Shown piece after piece: positions 48,999 through 60,520 of a stretch of DNA of 64,000 bases. The notes under the pieces are model-generated. The model was not told the origin of the DNA, did no database searches, and saw only the letters and a program-made list of their open reading frames with translations. The stretch is from Aquilaria yunnanensis (lineage: Eukaryota; Streptophyta; Magnoliopsida; Malvales; Thymelaeaceae). How positions within the stretch are numbered: position 1 is the first letter of the stretch; each line of letters opens with the position of its first letter. Location of the stretch: contig CM077597.1 in NCBI GenBank assembly GCA_039654915.1, positions 42,010,001 to 42,074,000 of the forward strand. The letters run 5' to 3'. A program made the translations under genes and the position numbers.

Positions 48999-51361
48999 TG
49001 TTATGCCTTTCCTAGCTGGAAGCTCACTTAAGGAAGGTAAAGCATTTAAAACTTAGTTTAAAACCTTATTTTAAGTTTACATAGCAAGAATAAATAATTT
49101 TAGCGAAGCTCACTAAACTCTGAGAAGGTTAAGGCCTTAAACAAAGCTCAGGGGAAAAATAGTAATTTTGCATCCCAAAGAGTCGAGCCGAATCATAAGG
49201 GTTAAAAAATGAGTCTTGAAAACCTATGTTTTACTTTTAACCCAAGTTTAGTTTAAATAAGCAAGATTTGACCAAGTTTGTCTATGGTTACCTAAAGGAA
49301 TGGGCATTTTGCAACTTGTTAAATACTTTGGTGGCTTATTGGTTTTGAAGCTTATAAAGCTTGGTAAAGTCAAGGGAGGCTACCATTTCTCACCCAAACC
49401 CGAGTTCATCATTCCCCTCTTGATTTCATCAAGAATTTTAGCTCAAAATCGCAAGGTTTTGGTGAAAACTGCCATGGGTTTTTATGCTATAGGAAGCTTG
49501 TTCCAAAAAGAATTTCATGTTTTTAAGCTTGGAACCATGTTTTCCACCACCCTTTATTTTTTATGTGAGGTGACTTGTGATTTCTTGGTTAATTCTTGTT
49601 TATTAGTTGATTGGGAGCTTGGGTTTTGATTAGAAGTTAGTAGTTTTGTGTTTTGTGCCTTTGGTTGCTTGGAGCTAAGAACAACTTTGTGGAACTTGGT
49701 TTTTGTGGAGGAGTTAATTGGTTCTTCCTTGTGAATTGAAGTTAAGGTAAGGGAGTTAAGTTTTCAAGCTTAATTAATGCTATTGGAGTGTGTTTGCTTG
49801 ATGAACTCAAGTAGTTTTGACAATAGCATTAGTGAGAGAGTGTAGTTGATCATTGTGGACTATTAGTTTTATGGAGATTGGAATGATGTTGTAATGCATC
49901 ATATGTAGGCTTGCGATCATTAGTTGTGGTCTTTGCAACATGTTTTTCTGCTATGTGAAGTTTGGAGGCCATCCAAGCATGTTTGGTATGCTTGATAAGT
50001 CTTCAAAATTCATAGCAGCAAAACTGAAATATTCTGGGCATCGCAGGTATTGGTGATGCGTCGTTAGTGCCATGAAAATGATTCTGAGCATTTACAACTA
50101 TGGCGACATGGCTAAAATTTTTCAATTTTTTTAAAAGGTTCAAAGGTAGGCCTAAGGGGCTTCTTAGGGTACCTAGGGGTATAAGTATTCCAGGGGTACT
50201 TTGAGGCTTCCAAAACTCATCTGATACTTAGGAGTTTTCTTGAGCTTTTGTGGTTACTTCTACCATAAACGGGAAAAATAGTTAACAAAGGGTGACAACT
50301 AGGTATCACTAGCTAGGGTGAAAGGTTTAATGCCATCGATGACCTAGCCGTGCCATCAAGCATGAGGTTGTGAAACCTTAGTGCACCTAGTAGGCCTTTA
50401 TGGCCTGGTGGGTCTTTATGGCTTAGTCTACAATAGTCCTACCGTAATGCCCCTGTACAGCATAAGGGAGTTTCAACTAGTGAGTTATCATTGGTTAGGC
50501 AAATAAGCTATGCTTGCTAGTAAGCAAGGCTCTGCCTTGTAGTTCAAGGACTAGGTAGAGGAAAGGTCCCAAGGGACTGAGATATATGTGCATAAGTCTA
50601 GCCTCAGGCTGTAAGAGCTCACAGCAGCTAACATATGTTCTCACATGTGTTGTCCTTAGTAACTTTACTTGCAGGAAAAGTGAAGACCCTTACTAAGAAT
50701 TCAGAATTCTCACTCCCTAGTTATGTTGTGCAGATTCTGATGCTGTTGGGTTAGATAACCCTTGAGGGTTGTCATGGTAGTATGTGGTTGTGGGTACTTC
50801 ACTTGAGAATCTTTGTGATTCTAGTATACTTGGGTTACTTGTTGGTTATGTAACAATGCTAACTATAGTATTTTTCTTGGCCATAGAGCCTTGCAGCATG
50901 TGGACAGGACTTTTGTAACTCACTACTAGGACTTACCTTCAAGGTGGGAGTTAGTTTGAGAAGATCTCGATCAAGGCTTGTATGTATAGTACTCCTAAAT
51001 GCCTCCCTTATCGATGATGGAGCCTTAGAATTTAAGGTTGGGCTTAGGTGAGGAGCATGAGTCTACTTTATGTTGAATGCTCTCACATGGTTGTTATGTG
51101 TAGTATTAATCATATAAATGTTGATTTTGTATGCTTTGGCTATTTGAACTTGTTTTCTATGAAAGTATCTTGGCCAACTGAATGTTTTTATTGTTCCCAT
51201 TAACCTAGTCAAAGCATAAGAGCATGCATCTTGCATATTCTAGGTTAATCAACTAGTTTCACGGAGCTTTAATCCACGTACATATACAACCAGCCAATTG
51301 CAACCACTATGATACTAGTTTTCACAAGTTTCCTAAGCAAGTGCCAAGGACAGCTATGTCA
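48999..51361 (+). mobile_element. Solo LTR, 2,363 bp, TSD GGTTG
   Basis: It starts TGTTATGCCTTTCC and ends GCTATGTCA. The perfect 5-bp target duplication GGTTG is at 48994-48998 and 51362-51366. It is the inverted relative of 43846-47676 and more distantly related to the LTR at 60521. It splits the second RNase H-like domain of the + strand Tat element. The open frame at 49300-49629 is not a gene. Confidence 0.93.
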
Positions 51362-51566
51362 GGTTGCCATCTAACAAACAACATCGCTAAAGAAGGAGCC
51401 TTGATAGTTGGCCTCAAATTAGCAAAAATTATTGGCATTCAGTCTATTTGAGTTTGTAGTGACTTCCAATTGCTAGTGCACCGGCTAAAGGGATGTGAGG
51501 TGAAAAGCCAAGACTTAGAAAATATTTTGACCTCATGAATGAACTAATCCAGGTTCAAACAAGTTT
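51362..51566 (+). pseudogene. Tat-type element, part 3: second RNase H-like domain
   Basis: The frame after the solo LTR reads NNIAKEGALIVGLKLAKIIG, then VCSDFQLLVHRLKGCEVKSQ. This is the ATNNxAEYEALIxGLxLA and SDSQLVV region of the Tat second RNase H. It stops at 51566, where the Tekay-like element begins. Integrase is missing from the window. Confidence 0.85.
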
Positions 51567-53909
51567 TGTAAAGGCTCTTATAGACCAAAGTCAAGATTGG
51601 CAAAGAAAGCCAAAAATTTAGGTTTAAGAATTTTATTTGTACACTAAGTAGTTCAATTAGTGAATTAATTTAGTGTATAATTAAAATATGGTCAAATGAG
51701 ACATGTTGGCTTATAAGGGCAAAATAATAATTTTTACAAAAAAACCCTAGCCATGAATGTGTTTGGACTATGGAATTAAAGATTTTTTAGGAATGTATAT
51801 AGTTTCTAATTCAAATGACATTTATGAAGTGGAGGAAAAAGACTTTATAAGGAGTTGGGACCTAATTGTCACAATTAGGAAAATTGGGGGATCCGAGGGA
51901 AATAAGGGGAAAATAAAAGTAAGATGAGCTTGAATTCAGCTCATTTTTGCCCTTCTAATGGCAACAGCCCTACTTTAATCTCTAAACCTCATCTCCATCC
52001 AATTCTTGGGACATTGAAGCTTAAGGAGGTGATTTCTTGAAGCAACTAGTTCAACTAAGCTTAAGGAAGCAAGGAATCACATTTTTTCTTCTTGGTAAGC
52101 TTCAATATTTGGATTTAAGTTGAGGTTTAGGGTTTTTTTTAAGTGAGTTAAGGCTTGGGTGTCCTGCGTGATTGATCCCTAAGCTTAATTTTGGCTTATG
52201 AAGGTTGAATAACAAGTAGGAAGTATTGTTGTGCTAAGGCGGTTCAAGTTGTTTAGTTTGTGTTCGCCAAGAGGGGTAAGGAGCTGTGGATATGATTTCC
52301 ATGTCATTTTCACATAGTATGATCATATTTTAAATGTTTTATGCTTGTGCAATTCATTTTTCTAGGTTAGAACCAAAGCTACAATGATTTACAAGAGTTT
52401 GTGTAGGTGTGCTTATGTGAAGGTAGGAAGTTTGTAGCTTGTGATCATGATATTGGCAAGAGATTTTTATGTTTACAAGTGTTAATATGATGTGTTTACA
52501 TGCCTTCTATGATGTGAGAAAGTTGGGAATTGGTTGCAGGTTGATTAGCTCAAGTTTGAAGGCTTGAGATGGCTTGAGGTGCAAGAGTGCATGAAAATAG
52601 GGGAGGCCTTGGCTCCAGGATGAAGGGGCCAGACTGGTTTGGTCATTGGTGCCACAGTGCCAAACCTTGGCAATATTACACCAAGGTAACTTCCTCCTCA
52701 AGCTACAGTAACCCTAAGGGTTCCCTATCACATCAGTTTGGAAGCTCGAGCCAACCTTGGATGTTTTGAACCTTCATTTAAGTTCTAAGCCACTCTTTAG
52801 TACATATAAATGCATCTAATAAGGAGTTAAGTGATGGTTAAGAAAAAGTTAAGGTCAAAGGAAGATAAAATAACTAGGGTACTAAGTGCCTAAATAAGGC
52901 TTCAAAGCTCAAGCAAGTACCCTAACTAAGTTATCTAACTTAGTAAGTTAGACCATCAAGCTAAGTTAAACTCATGTACAATGTGATAAGTGAAATATGT
53001 GGCAAGCTAAAACTTGCTAAGACAAAGCTAATGCTTTGTAAGTTAGGAATAGGGTGAGTAAAGGTTCCTACGATAGAACCTAACTATTGGTCATTAGTTA
53101 AGACCTCAGGATGTATTGAGCTCGCATCAAGAAGCATTAACATATTTTTATATAATTTCATGCCCTAAAGTTTTATTTTGCAAGATTTAATCCCTTGCTG
53201 AGAGTTTATTAAATTCTCACCATTCTTAGTGTCACATTGTGCAGATTCAGCTAGTGCAAATCTTGGCACCCTATGAACGGGTTTCTAAGAAAACTTTTGT
53301 TATAGGTACTAAGTATATTTGGATCATATTTGATTCCAAGATTATTCGGTTAGCTATTTATATGCTGACTAAGTGCTTAATTTGTGGCCTTCTCAATTGT
53401 GGGCAAGGAAGTCAGGTTTCTCACTTGGGAAGCCACAAGCTCAAGTGGGATTCAAGTGGGAAATATCATTTTGTGGTTCCAGGCAAAGTCTTTATGTACA
53501 TTTTTGGTATTATTGTACCTAGTGACCTCTAGTAAGAAATATTTTGTTAGACTTTGCTATGTACATACATGAATGTTTGCTTTTAGATGTGCATAAGAAT
53601 GGTGAATGTACATAGGTTGATGCTTTAAGTTTAAATAAACTTGTTTTATAACTTCGGTATCAAGTTTCATGTTTATATCTTTTTACTATGCCATACTAAA
53701 GTATACATTGGTTTGTTCTTTATAAATCAAGAATTACTAAAGTTAAGCTTGTTTAATGCATGTTAGGGTAATGAACTAGTAGCGTACAAGTTTTAATTCA
53801 CACAAACATCGACTTAGCCAACTTCAAATAAGAACGGAACCACTAAATCCCGATTAAACTAATAGTCCTGGGTTGGCCCCACACCGGGGTAAGTCAAAGA
53901 GCCCTTACA
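51567..53909 (+). mobile_element. 5' LTR of the Tekay-like element
   Basis: 2,343 bases, TGTAAAGGCTCTTATAG...GAGCCCTTACA. It aligns in order with 58550-60520 and 63187-63257. It is immediately followed by the primer-binding site. Confidence 0.94.
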
Positions 53910-53910
53910 A

Positions 53911-53923
53911 TGGTATCAGAGTA
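53911..53923 (+). other. Primer-binding site (initiator tRNA-Met)
   Basis: TGGTATCAGAGTA starts one base after the 5' LTR. The first eleven bases match the usual initiator tRNA-Met primer site. Confidence 0.9.
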
Positions 53924-54052
53924 AGGCTTAATAGTCTTGTAAAAGTCATAATTAAAACAAAGTGTCTGAGATCAAAATGAAGTCCTTGTGTAAGCTATAA
54001 AATTGTCATATAAACTACCTGGGGATATTTTCTGGCTTTGATTTTAGGTTTT

Positions 54053-55300
54053 ATGGAAGGTGACAACCCTGATACCATTACCAATCCAAACTCTCAAGTA
54101 GGGTCAAGTGATACCATAATGGGAATGATGAAAGATATCAAAGGTTTTATGCAAGAGCTGAGTAGCAATCTTGCTCAGTTAACCTGGGGGATGACATTTC
54201 TTCTTCAAGATCGCTAATATGCTTGGCAAGCTATGAATGCTTTTCAGGAAAACAAAAAAACTAGTGTAAAAGAATAGGTGCTCCATGAGGAAGTTGATCA
54301 CTGACGCTGAATAAGGCAAGATTCATCCCAATGGCCTAAAGTGGAAGAAACCTATGACCAAGAAGAAGAGGACTTTGAAGAAGACTTAGTTCCATGACAG
54401 AGAAAAAGGAGTGCATTTCCTCTATAAATGGAACCAATCACTCAGTTCCAAGGATACGATCAACCAAAATTATATGGTACCAGATATCCAGATGTAGCAT
54501 AGGAGTGGCTGAGCACTATGGAGGATCTATTCCATCAGGCCAAGTTAGATTTTCAATGTAGGGTGGAGATAGCACCCTTTTATCTAAAGGGTAAGGCTTT
54601 TCTATGGTTGAACAGTGAGTTGCAGAATGCCAAGCATCATAGGAGGACCATGTACTAGGAGGATTTCGATAAGAGGTTTCAAAGACAATACATAATTGAG
54701 GAGGCACAGGATCAAAAGAGGATTGAGTTTGAAGAGTTGGTTCAAGGTGATATGTCAATCATTGAGTAAGAGAACAAGTTTAGCTTGTTCATTCATTATG
54801 CTACTTTCATAATGAATGAAGGGGAACTAAAGCAAAAAGTTTGTCAAGGCCTAAAGCTAGTGCTAAGGGGGTTCATTGTGCGGTAGGAATTAAGAATTAC
54901 CATCAAGTAGTGTAGAAAGCTTTAGCCTAGGAGCGGGAGTTTGAGGTATCAAGACCCAAGAACAAGGGTACAGAAGCACCATCTTCCACCCAAAGTAAAG
55001 CTTTGGTAAGAGGCCAATGGTTGTTACCAACAAAGGCATAGCAAAGATGCATATGAAAAAAACCAAGAAGCAATGTCTTAAGTGCCACAAGTTCCATGGC
55101 ATGAAGCCCTGCACTCTAAAAACTGATCTTTGCAACATTTGCCATCAAAGTGGGCATTAGACAAGGCATTGTCCTTAGAATAGGCCAGAGCAAAGGCAAA
55201 TAGGAAGTTGTACCCTTAGCAGTAGAAGTGTACCTACAAATGTGATGGTACTGCCTACGGTGTTTACTCTAGCAAGCCAAGTTACTCAAGAACCATCTAT
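54053..55300 (+). pseudogene. Gag of the Tekay-like element
   Basis: Capsid/nucleocapsid protein. It starts MEGDNPDTITNPNSQ at 54053. The core has FQGYDQPKLYGTRYPDVA, EWLSTMEDLFHQAKLDFQCR, IAPFYLKGKAFLWLN and YNxF-type RFQRQYI blocks, as in chromovirus gag. It ends with two zinc knuckles: CLKCHKFHGMKPC (about 55088-55126) and CNICHQSGH then TRHC (about 55130-55175). Stops occur at positions where related proteins have Trp or Gln codons (for example before EDFDKRF), fitting C-to-T decay. Confidence 0.88.
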
Positions 55301-55700
55301 GGTTCAAGGTTAATTTATATTTTAGAAAAGTAGCATTAGAGTTCTACTTGACACTAGAGCTACTATTTCTATGACTACATCATCATTAGTGGATAAGTTA
55401 AATTTGCAAAAAAAAATTATGGAACATATGAAGATAATTATGACTCAAAAGAAGGGCATAATTTTGACTAATGGGATAGTTAGACAATTTCCCTTAGAGT
55501 TAGAAGGCCATAAGTTATCTTTTGAATTGTAGGTCATGAGTTTAAGGTCCTATGACATTATGTTGGGCATAAAGTGGTTGGGTAGGTTTAGGGCTTAGAT
55601 TGACTGTGAAGATCATAAGGTGACCCTCAATGATGCATCTAGGTAAAAGTTGTTTGTACAGGAAGTCTAACAAGTAGTGTCAAGAGTTTATAGCTTAAAG
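55301..55700 (+). pseudogene. Aspartic protease of the Tekay-like element
   Basis: VLLDTRATISMT holds the active-site triplet at 55350-55358, reading DTR where DTG/DSG is expected, so the Gly is lost. The downstream block YDIMLGIKWL matches the 'DVILGMDWL' region, followed by a linker to RT. The frame has internal stops. Confidence 0.82.
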
Positions 55701-55789
55701 TTTTGGATACCATTCCTATAGTGAAAAAGCAAGATTATTATGCACTGAAAGGAATGGCTATCAAGGAGAAACTTAAAAAAAATACCCAT

Positions 55790-56690
55790 TGACAATTAAT
55801 TCCCAGAAGTGTTTCTTGCATATTTATTGGGTTTGCAACCCAATAGAGAGATTGAATTCTATATTCACTTACAACCCAACACAGAACCTATTTCAATACC
55901 CCCATATCAAATGTGAACTCCTAAGATGGATGAAATGAAGATGTAGTTAGAAGAATTGCTAGAAAATGGGTTTACAAAACTTAGTGTTTCACTATGAACG
56001 ACACTGATGTTCTTTGAGAAAAAGAATGATGGCACACTAAGCTTGTGTGTTGACTATAGGAAACTAAAAGTAGTTACTGTAAAGAACAAGTATCCTTTAC
56101 CTCAAACTGATGGCTTATTTGATAGGTTAGGAGCGAAGGTCTTTTTAAAAATTGACCTAAGATTTGGTTACTTCTAGATAAGAGTTCAAGAAGAAGATAA
56201 ACATAAGACTGCATTCAGGGCTCGTTATGGACATTATGAGTGCACTATAATGCCGTTCGGGTTTAAAATGCCCCAACAGTTGTTATGGATGTTAAGAACC
56301 GAATCTTTCACCCATACTTGGATCAGTTTGTCGAAGTATTCATCAACGACATTTTAGTGTATTCAAAATCCCCATTGTAGCATGAAGAACATCTTAGGTC
56401 AGTTTTACAAGTGTTGGAAGAAAATCAAAACTATGCAAAGTTATCCAAGTGTCAGTTTCGGGCCGAAGAGATTCCTTTTCTTGGGTATATCATTAATGAT
56501 CAAAGACTTTCAGTGGATCAAGAAAAAGGTAAAGCTATGGCTAACTGGAAAAGACCAACAATGGTACAAGAAGTGAGACATTTCTTAGGTTTGGTCAGTT
56601 ATTATACAAGATTCATAGAAAAATTTTTTGTGATAGCATCACCATTAACAACCTTAACTAAGAAGTCCTAGCCATTTGAGTGGTCAGATA
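55790..56690 (+). pseudogene. Reverse transcriptase of the Tekay-like element
   Basis: In order: [63 protein letters not shown]...[18 protein letters not shown], then the catalytic box FINDILVYS at 56339-56365. The box should be FVDD, so the first catalytic Asp is now Asn. It continues with FLGYIINDQRLSVDQEK and EVRHFLGLVSYYTRFIEKF. The block order is that of chromodomain gypsy elements. A frameshift before the catalytic box and several stops make it inactive. Confidence 0.92.
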
Positions 56691-57130
56691 AGTGTAAAGC
56701 TAGTTTTCAAGAACTTAAAAGATGGCTTTCCTTTTACACCCATCTTAGTCCGTTTAGAACTGCATAAGACTTTTGAAATCTACACTGATGCATTTGGTTT
56801 AAGGTTAGGATGTGTACTTATGCTGGAAAAGCAAGTTCTCGCTTATGGGTTAAGGCAACTATGGCCTAATGAGCTAAGTTACCCAGTGCATGATCTAGAG
56901 CTAGCAATAGTGGTCTTTGCACTAAAACTTTGGGGACAATACTTGGTAAAAAGATCCTCTAAAATTTTCATAGACCATAAGAGTCTGAAGTACTTGTTTA
57001 AACAAAAAGACTTTAATATGAAGTGAAGGTGATGGATTAAAAACATCAAAGATTATGACTACCAAATTGAGTATTGTGCAGGCAAAGGAAATGTGGTTGC
57101 AGATGCATTGAGCAGGAAATACACAAGAGT
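56691..57130 (+). pseudogene. RNase H of the Tekay-like element
   Basis: FEWSDKCKASFQELK, then FEIYTDAFGLRLGCVLM (catalytic Asp kept), SYPVHDLELAIVVFALK and IFIDHKSLKYLFKQKDFNMK. It ends with YQIEYCAGKGNVVADALSRK. One frame shift near 56735 and one stop near 57026 are visible. It lies between RT and integrase. Confidence 0.9.
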
Positions 57131-57399
57131 GATACTTTCCAAAAATCATATTTCTAGTGCACTAAAATATACTCTTGCAAAGCAATTCTCAGTTTTGCAT
57201 GACTTTTGGCTAAACTAGGAAAGAGCTTAAGTGTATGCTCTAGAGATATAGTTAGCATGGTTGGCAAGGGTGAAAGATGCCCAAAGCAAAGACCCCAACA
57301 TTAAGAAAATTTTAGGAGAAAAGAAGCATGGTATAGTATCCAAAGAGTTTTGATACATGTATAGATTGTTATAACATATGGAAAGACTAGAAGTGCCTA

Positions 57400-58130
57400 G
57401 TACAAATGACTTAAGAAAACAAGTTCTTGAAGAGACACATAATAGTAAGTTTAGAATTCACCCAGGTGTTAATAAAATGTTCCATGACTTATGGACTCAC
57501 TTCTGGTGGCCTAGACTTAAATGAGGCATTGCTGAGCATATAAGTAAATGCTTAACATGCCAAATGGTGAAAGCTAAACACTAAAAGCCTGCCAAAACAT
57601 TACAAAGCCTTCCTATACCCGAAAGAAAATAGGGCTCCATAAGGACGGATTTCCTAATGGCGTTACCCAACACTCAAGACAAGCATGACTTTGTATAGGT
57701 GATAATTGATCAATTAACTTAATCATCACATTTTATATTAATTAAGATCACTTATACCTTAGAAAAGTTAGCTCAGTTGCACATGAAGGAAGTGGTGAGA
57801 TTACATAGCATACTAGATCAGAAAATTTATCACTCATCGAGTTTGCTTATAACAATAGTTATTAAGTAGTCATGGGCATGGCACCTTATGAGGCTCTATA
57901 TGGAGGATGGTGCATGACTCCTTATTTTTGGGCAGACAAAACAGATGGACTTCCACTTGGACTTGAGATCATTGCAAACACAATAAAAAAGATAAAATTG
58001 ATCCAGAAAAGGATCAATGCCATAAATGATCAGCAAGAGAAGTATGCCAATGAGAGAAGGAAGGAACAAAGTTTTGAAATAAGGGGCAAGGTGTTTTTAA
58101 AAGTGTCTCCCATGAAGAGGGTGACTGGGA
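57400..58130 (+). pseudogene. Integrase of the Tekay-like element, core deleted
   Basis: The zinc-binding part is present, with H in FRIHPGVNKMFHDLWTHFWW and the pair KCLTCQ near 57555. The first catalytic block TDFLMALPNTQDKHDF is at about 57640. After LAQLHMKEVVRLHS (about 57770-57810) the sequence jumps almost directly to IEFAYNNSY and GMAPYEALYGG (57840-57905). Some 70 residues normally lie between, carrying the second Asp and the Glu of the DDE triad. It is therefore an internally deleted, dead integrase. Confidence 0.88.
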
Positions 58131-58530
58131 ACTAATGTTTGGTAAGGAAGTAAACTAGCCCCAAAATATATAGGCCCTTTTGAAATTCTTGAAAAAGTTG
58201 GGAATGTGGCCTATAAGATAGCATTACCACCTCACCCATCACAAGGGCATTATGTGTTCCACGTGAGTCTATTAAGAAAGTCTTTGATGAAACCACAACA
58301 AGTACTACCTTGAACTTTAATCCCATTAAGGGACGACTTGTCTTATGAAGAATTTTCTATTAAAATTCTAGATAGGCAAGTATGGAAGTTGAGAACTAGG
58401 TCTATACCTATTGTCAAAATCTTGTGGTCAATCCACATGAAAGAACAAGCCACTAAGGAAACTAAGAAGGATATGCATAATCAATATTTGAGGGAATTTG
58501 CTCGATTACAACAAAATTTAGAGGACAAAT
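58131..58530 (+). pseudogene. Integrase C-terminus and chromodomain
   Basis: It starts with LAPKYIGPFEILEKVG, AYKIALPPHPSQ and YVFHVSLLRKS, the GPF/Y module. Then follows YEEFSIKILDRQVWKLR, IPIVKILWSIHMKEQATKE and TKKDMHNQYL, a group II-type chromodomain as in Tekay/Del elements, thought to steer insertion toward particular chromatin. An open piece of 79 codons begins at 58338. The expected Trp of ATWE is changed. Confidence 0.88.
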
Positions 58531-58549
58531 TTTCAAAAAATGGGGAGAA
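58531..58549 (+). other. Polypurine tract of the Tekay-like element
   Basis: The sequence 'tttcaaaaaatggggagaa' directly precedes the 3' LTR start (TGTAAAGG at 58550). Its purine-rich right part is the likely plus-strand primer. Confidence 0.8.
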
Positions 58550-60520
58550 TGTAAAGGCTCTCTTAGACCAAAGTTAAGATTGGAAAGGTAAGTTAAATTT
58601 TACATTGAATAATTTTATTTGCACACTAAGTAGTTCAATTAGTGAATTAATATAATGTATAATTAAGGATATGGTCAATTGAGCAAAGTTGGCTTACAAG
58701 GGCAAAATAGTAAACTTGACTAAGAGAAGCCTTATTTTAAGCCATGAATGTGTTTAGACTATAAAATTAAAGATTTTGGAGAAATGAATATAATTCCTAG
58801 ATCAAATAACATTTATGAAGTGCAGGAAAAATACTTTTTAAGGAGTTAGGACCCAATTGGCACAATTAGGAAAAGTGGGGGATCTAAAGAAAATAAAGGG
58901 AGAATAAGGGCAAGATGAGGTTGAATTCATCTCATTGTTGCCATTCTAAAAGTAGCATCCCTAGATCCAAGCTCTAAACCTCATCTTCATCCAATTCTTG
59001 GGAAATTGAAGCTTAAGGAGTTGATTTCCTAAAGCAACTAGTTTGACTAAGTTTAAGGAAGTAAGGAATCATGTTTTTCTTCTTGGAAAAATTTTAATCT
59101 CTAGATTTAAGTTAAGGTTTAGGGTCTTATTAAGTGAGTTAAGGCTTGGTTATGTTGTGTGATTGATCCTTAGGCTTAATTTTGGCTTGTGAAGTTTGAG
59201 TAGCTAGCTAAAAGTATGGCTATGTGAAGGTGGTTCAGCTAGTTTGGTTTGTGTTCACCAAGAGCTATAAGGACATGTGGATATGATTTCCATGCCATTT
59301 TCTCCTAATATGAACATGTTCTAAATTTTTTATGCTTGGGCAATTCTTTTTGCTAGGCTAGCAAGCTACATTGATTTACAAGAGTTGGTACAAGTGTGCT
59401 TTTATGAAAATAGGAAGTTTGTAGCTTGTGATATTGATGTTGGTATGGAATTTTTATGTTTCCATGTGTTAATATGATGAATTTACATGCCTTGTATGAT
59501 ATGTGAAAGTTAGGAGTCGGTTGTAAGTTGATTGGCTCATGTTTGAGTGCTTGAGATGGTTTGAGGTTAAAAAGAGCACAAAAATAAAGGAGGCCATGGT
59601 GCCATAGTGGCAAAATAGGATGAGGGGGATAGATGGGTTTGGTCATTTACATCGAAGCTTTGAGGAATCTTCCTTTTTAAGGTTGGGCAACTTTAAGGGC
59701 ATCCCATCATATTAATTTCGAAGCTTAGCTCAATCTAAGATGTTTTGTACCTCATTTGAGTTCTAAACCATTGCTATATTCATATAAATGCATCTATTAA
59801 GGAGTTAAATAATGGTTAAGTAAAACTTTAAGGTCTAAGAAAGATATTAGGACCTTAAGAGTAACTACGGTACTAAGTACCTAAAGAAGGCTTCAAACCT
59901 CAAGCATGTACCTTAATTAAGAAATCTAACTTAGCAAGTAAAACCATCAAGCTATGTTAAACTTCTATACAATGTGATAAGAGAAATAAGTGGCAAGCTA
60001 AAACTTGTTAAGACAAAGGTAATGCTTTGTAATTTAGGACTAGGATGAGCAAAGGTTCCAACCATAGAACCTAACTATTAGCCACTAGTTAAGACCTCAG
60101 GATGTATTAGGCTTGCATTAAGAAGCATTTATATGTTATTATATAATTCCATGTCCTTAAGTTTTATTTTATAGGATTTAATCCCTTATAGAGAATTTAA
60201 TGAATTTTAACCTTTCTAGGTGCCACATTATGCAGATACTGCTAGTGTAAATCTTGGCACCCAATGAATGGGCTACTAAGCAAATTTTTGTTGTAGGTGC
60301 TAAGTATGCTTGGATCATATTTGATCCCAAGATTATTTGGTTAGCTATTTATATGCAGACTAAGTGCTTGATTTGTGGCCTTCTCAGTTGTGGGGCTAAG
60401 TACACAAAGAAGTCAGATCTCTCACTTTGGAAGCCACAAGCTCAAGTGGGAAATATCATTTTGAGATCTCAAAAAAGGTCTTTGTGTATATTTTTGGTAC
60501 TTGTGTACCTCATGACCTCT
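58550..60520 (+). mobile_element. 3' LTR of the Tekay-like element, first part
   Basis: It aligns in order with 51567 to about 53527 of the 5' LTR up to 'gtacctcatgacctct', where the solo LTR 60521-63186 is inserted. The partner reads 'gtacctagtgacctct' without the insertion. Confidence 0.92.

Noticed and set aside
49300..49629. 109-codon + frame
   Set aside because: It lies within a solo LTR with a perfect target duplication. LTRs of this family do not encode proteins.
48994..51366. Full-length element between the related LTRs 43846 and 48999
   Set aside because: The two LTRs are in opposite orientation and the DNA between them is a Tat element interrupted by both. They are separate solo LTRs, not a pair.
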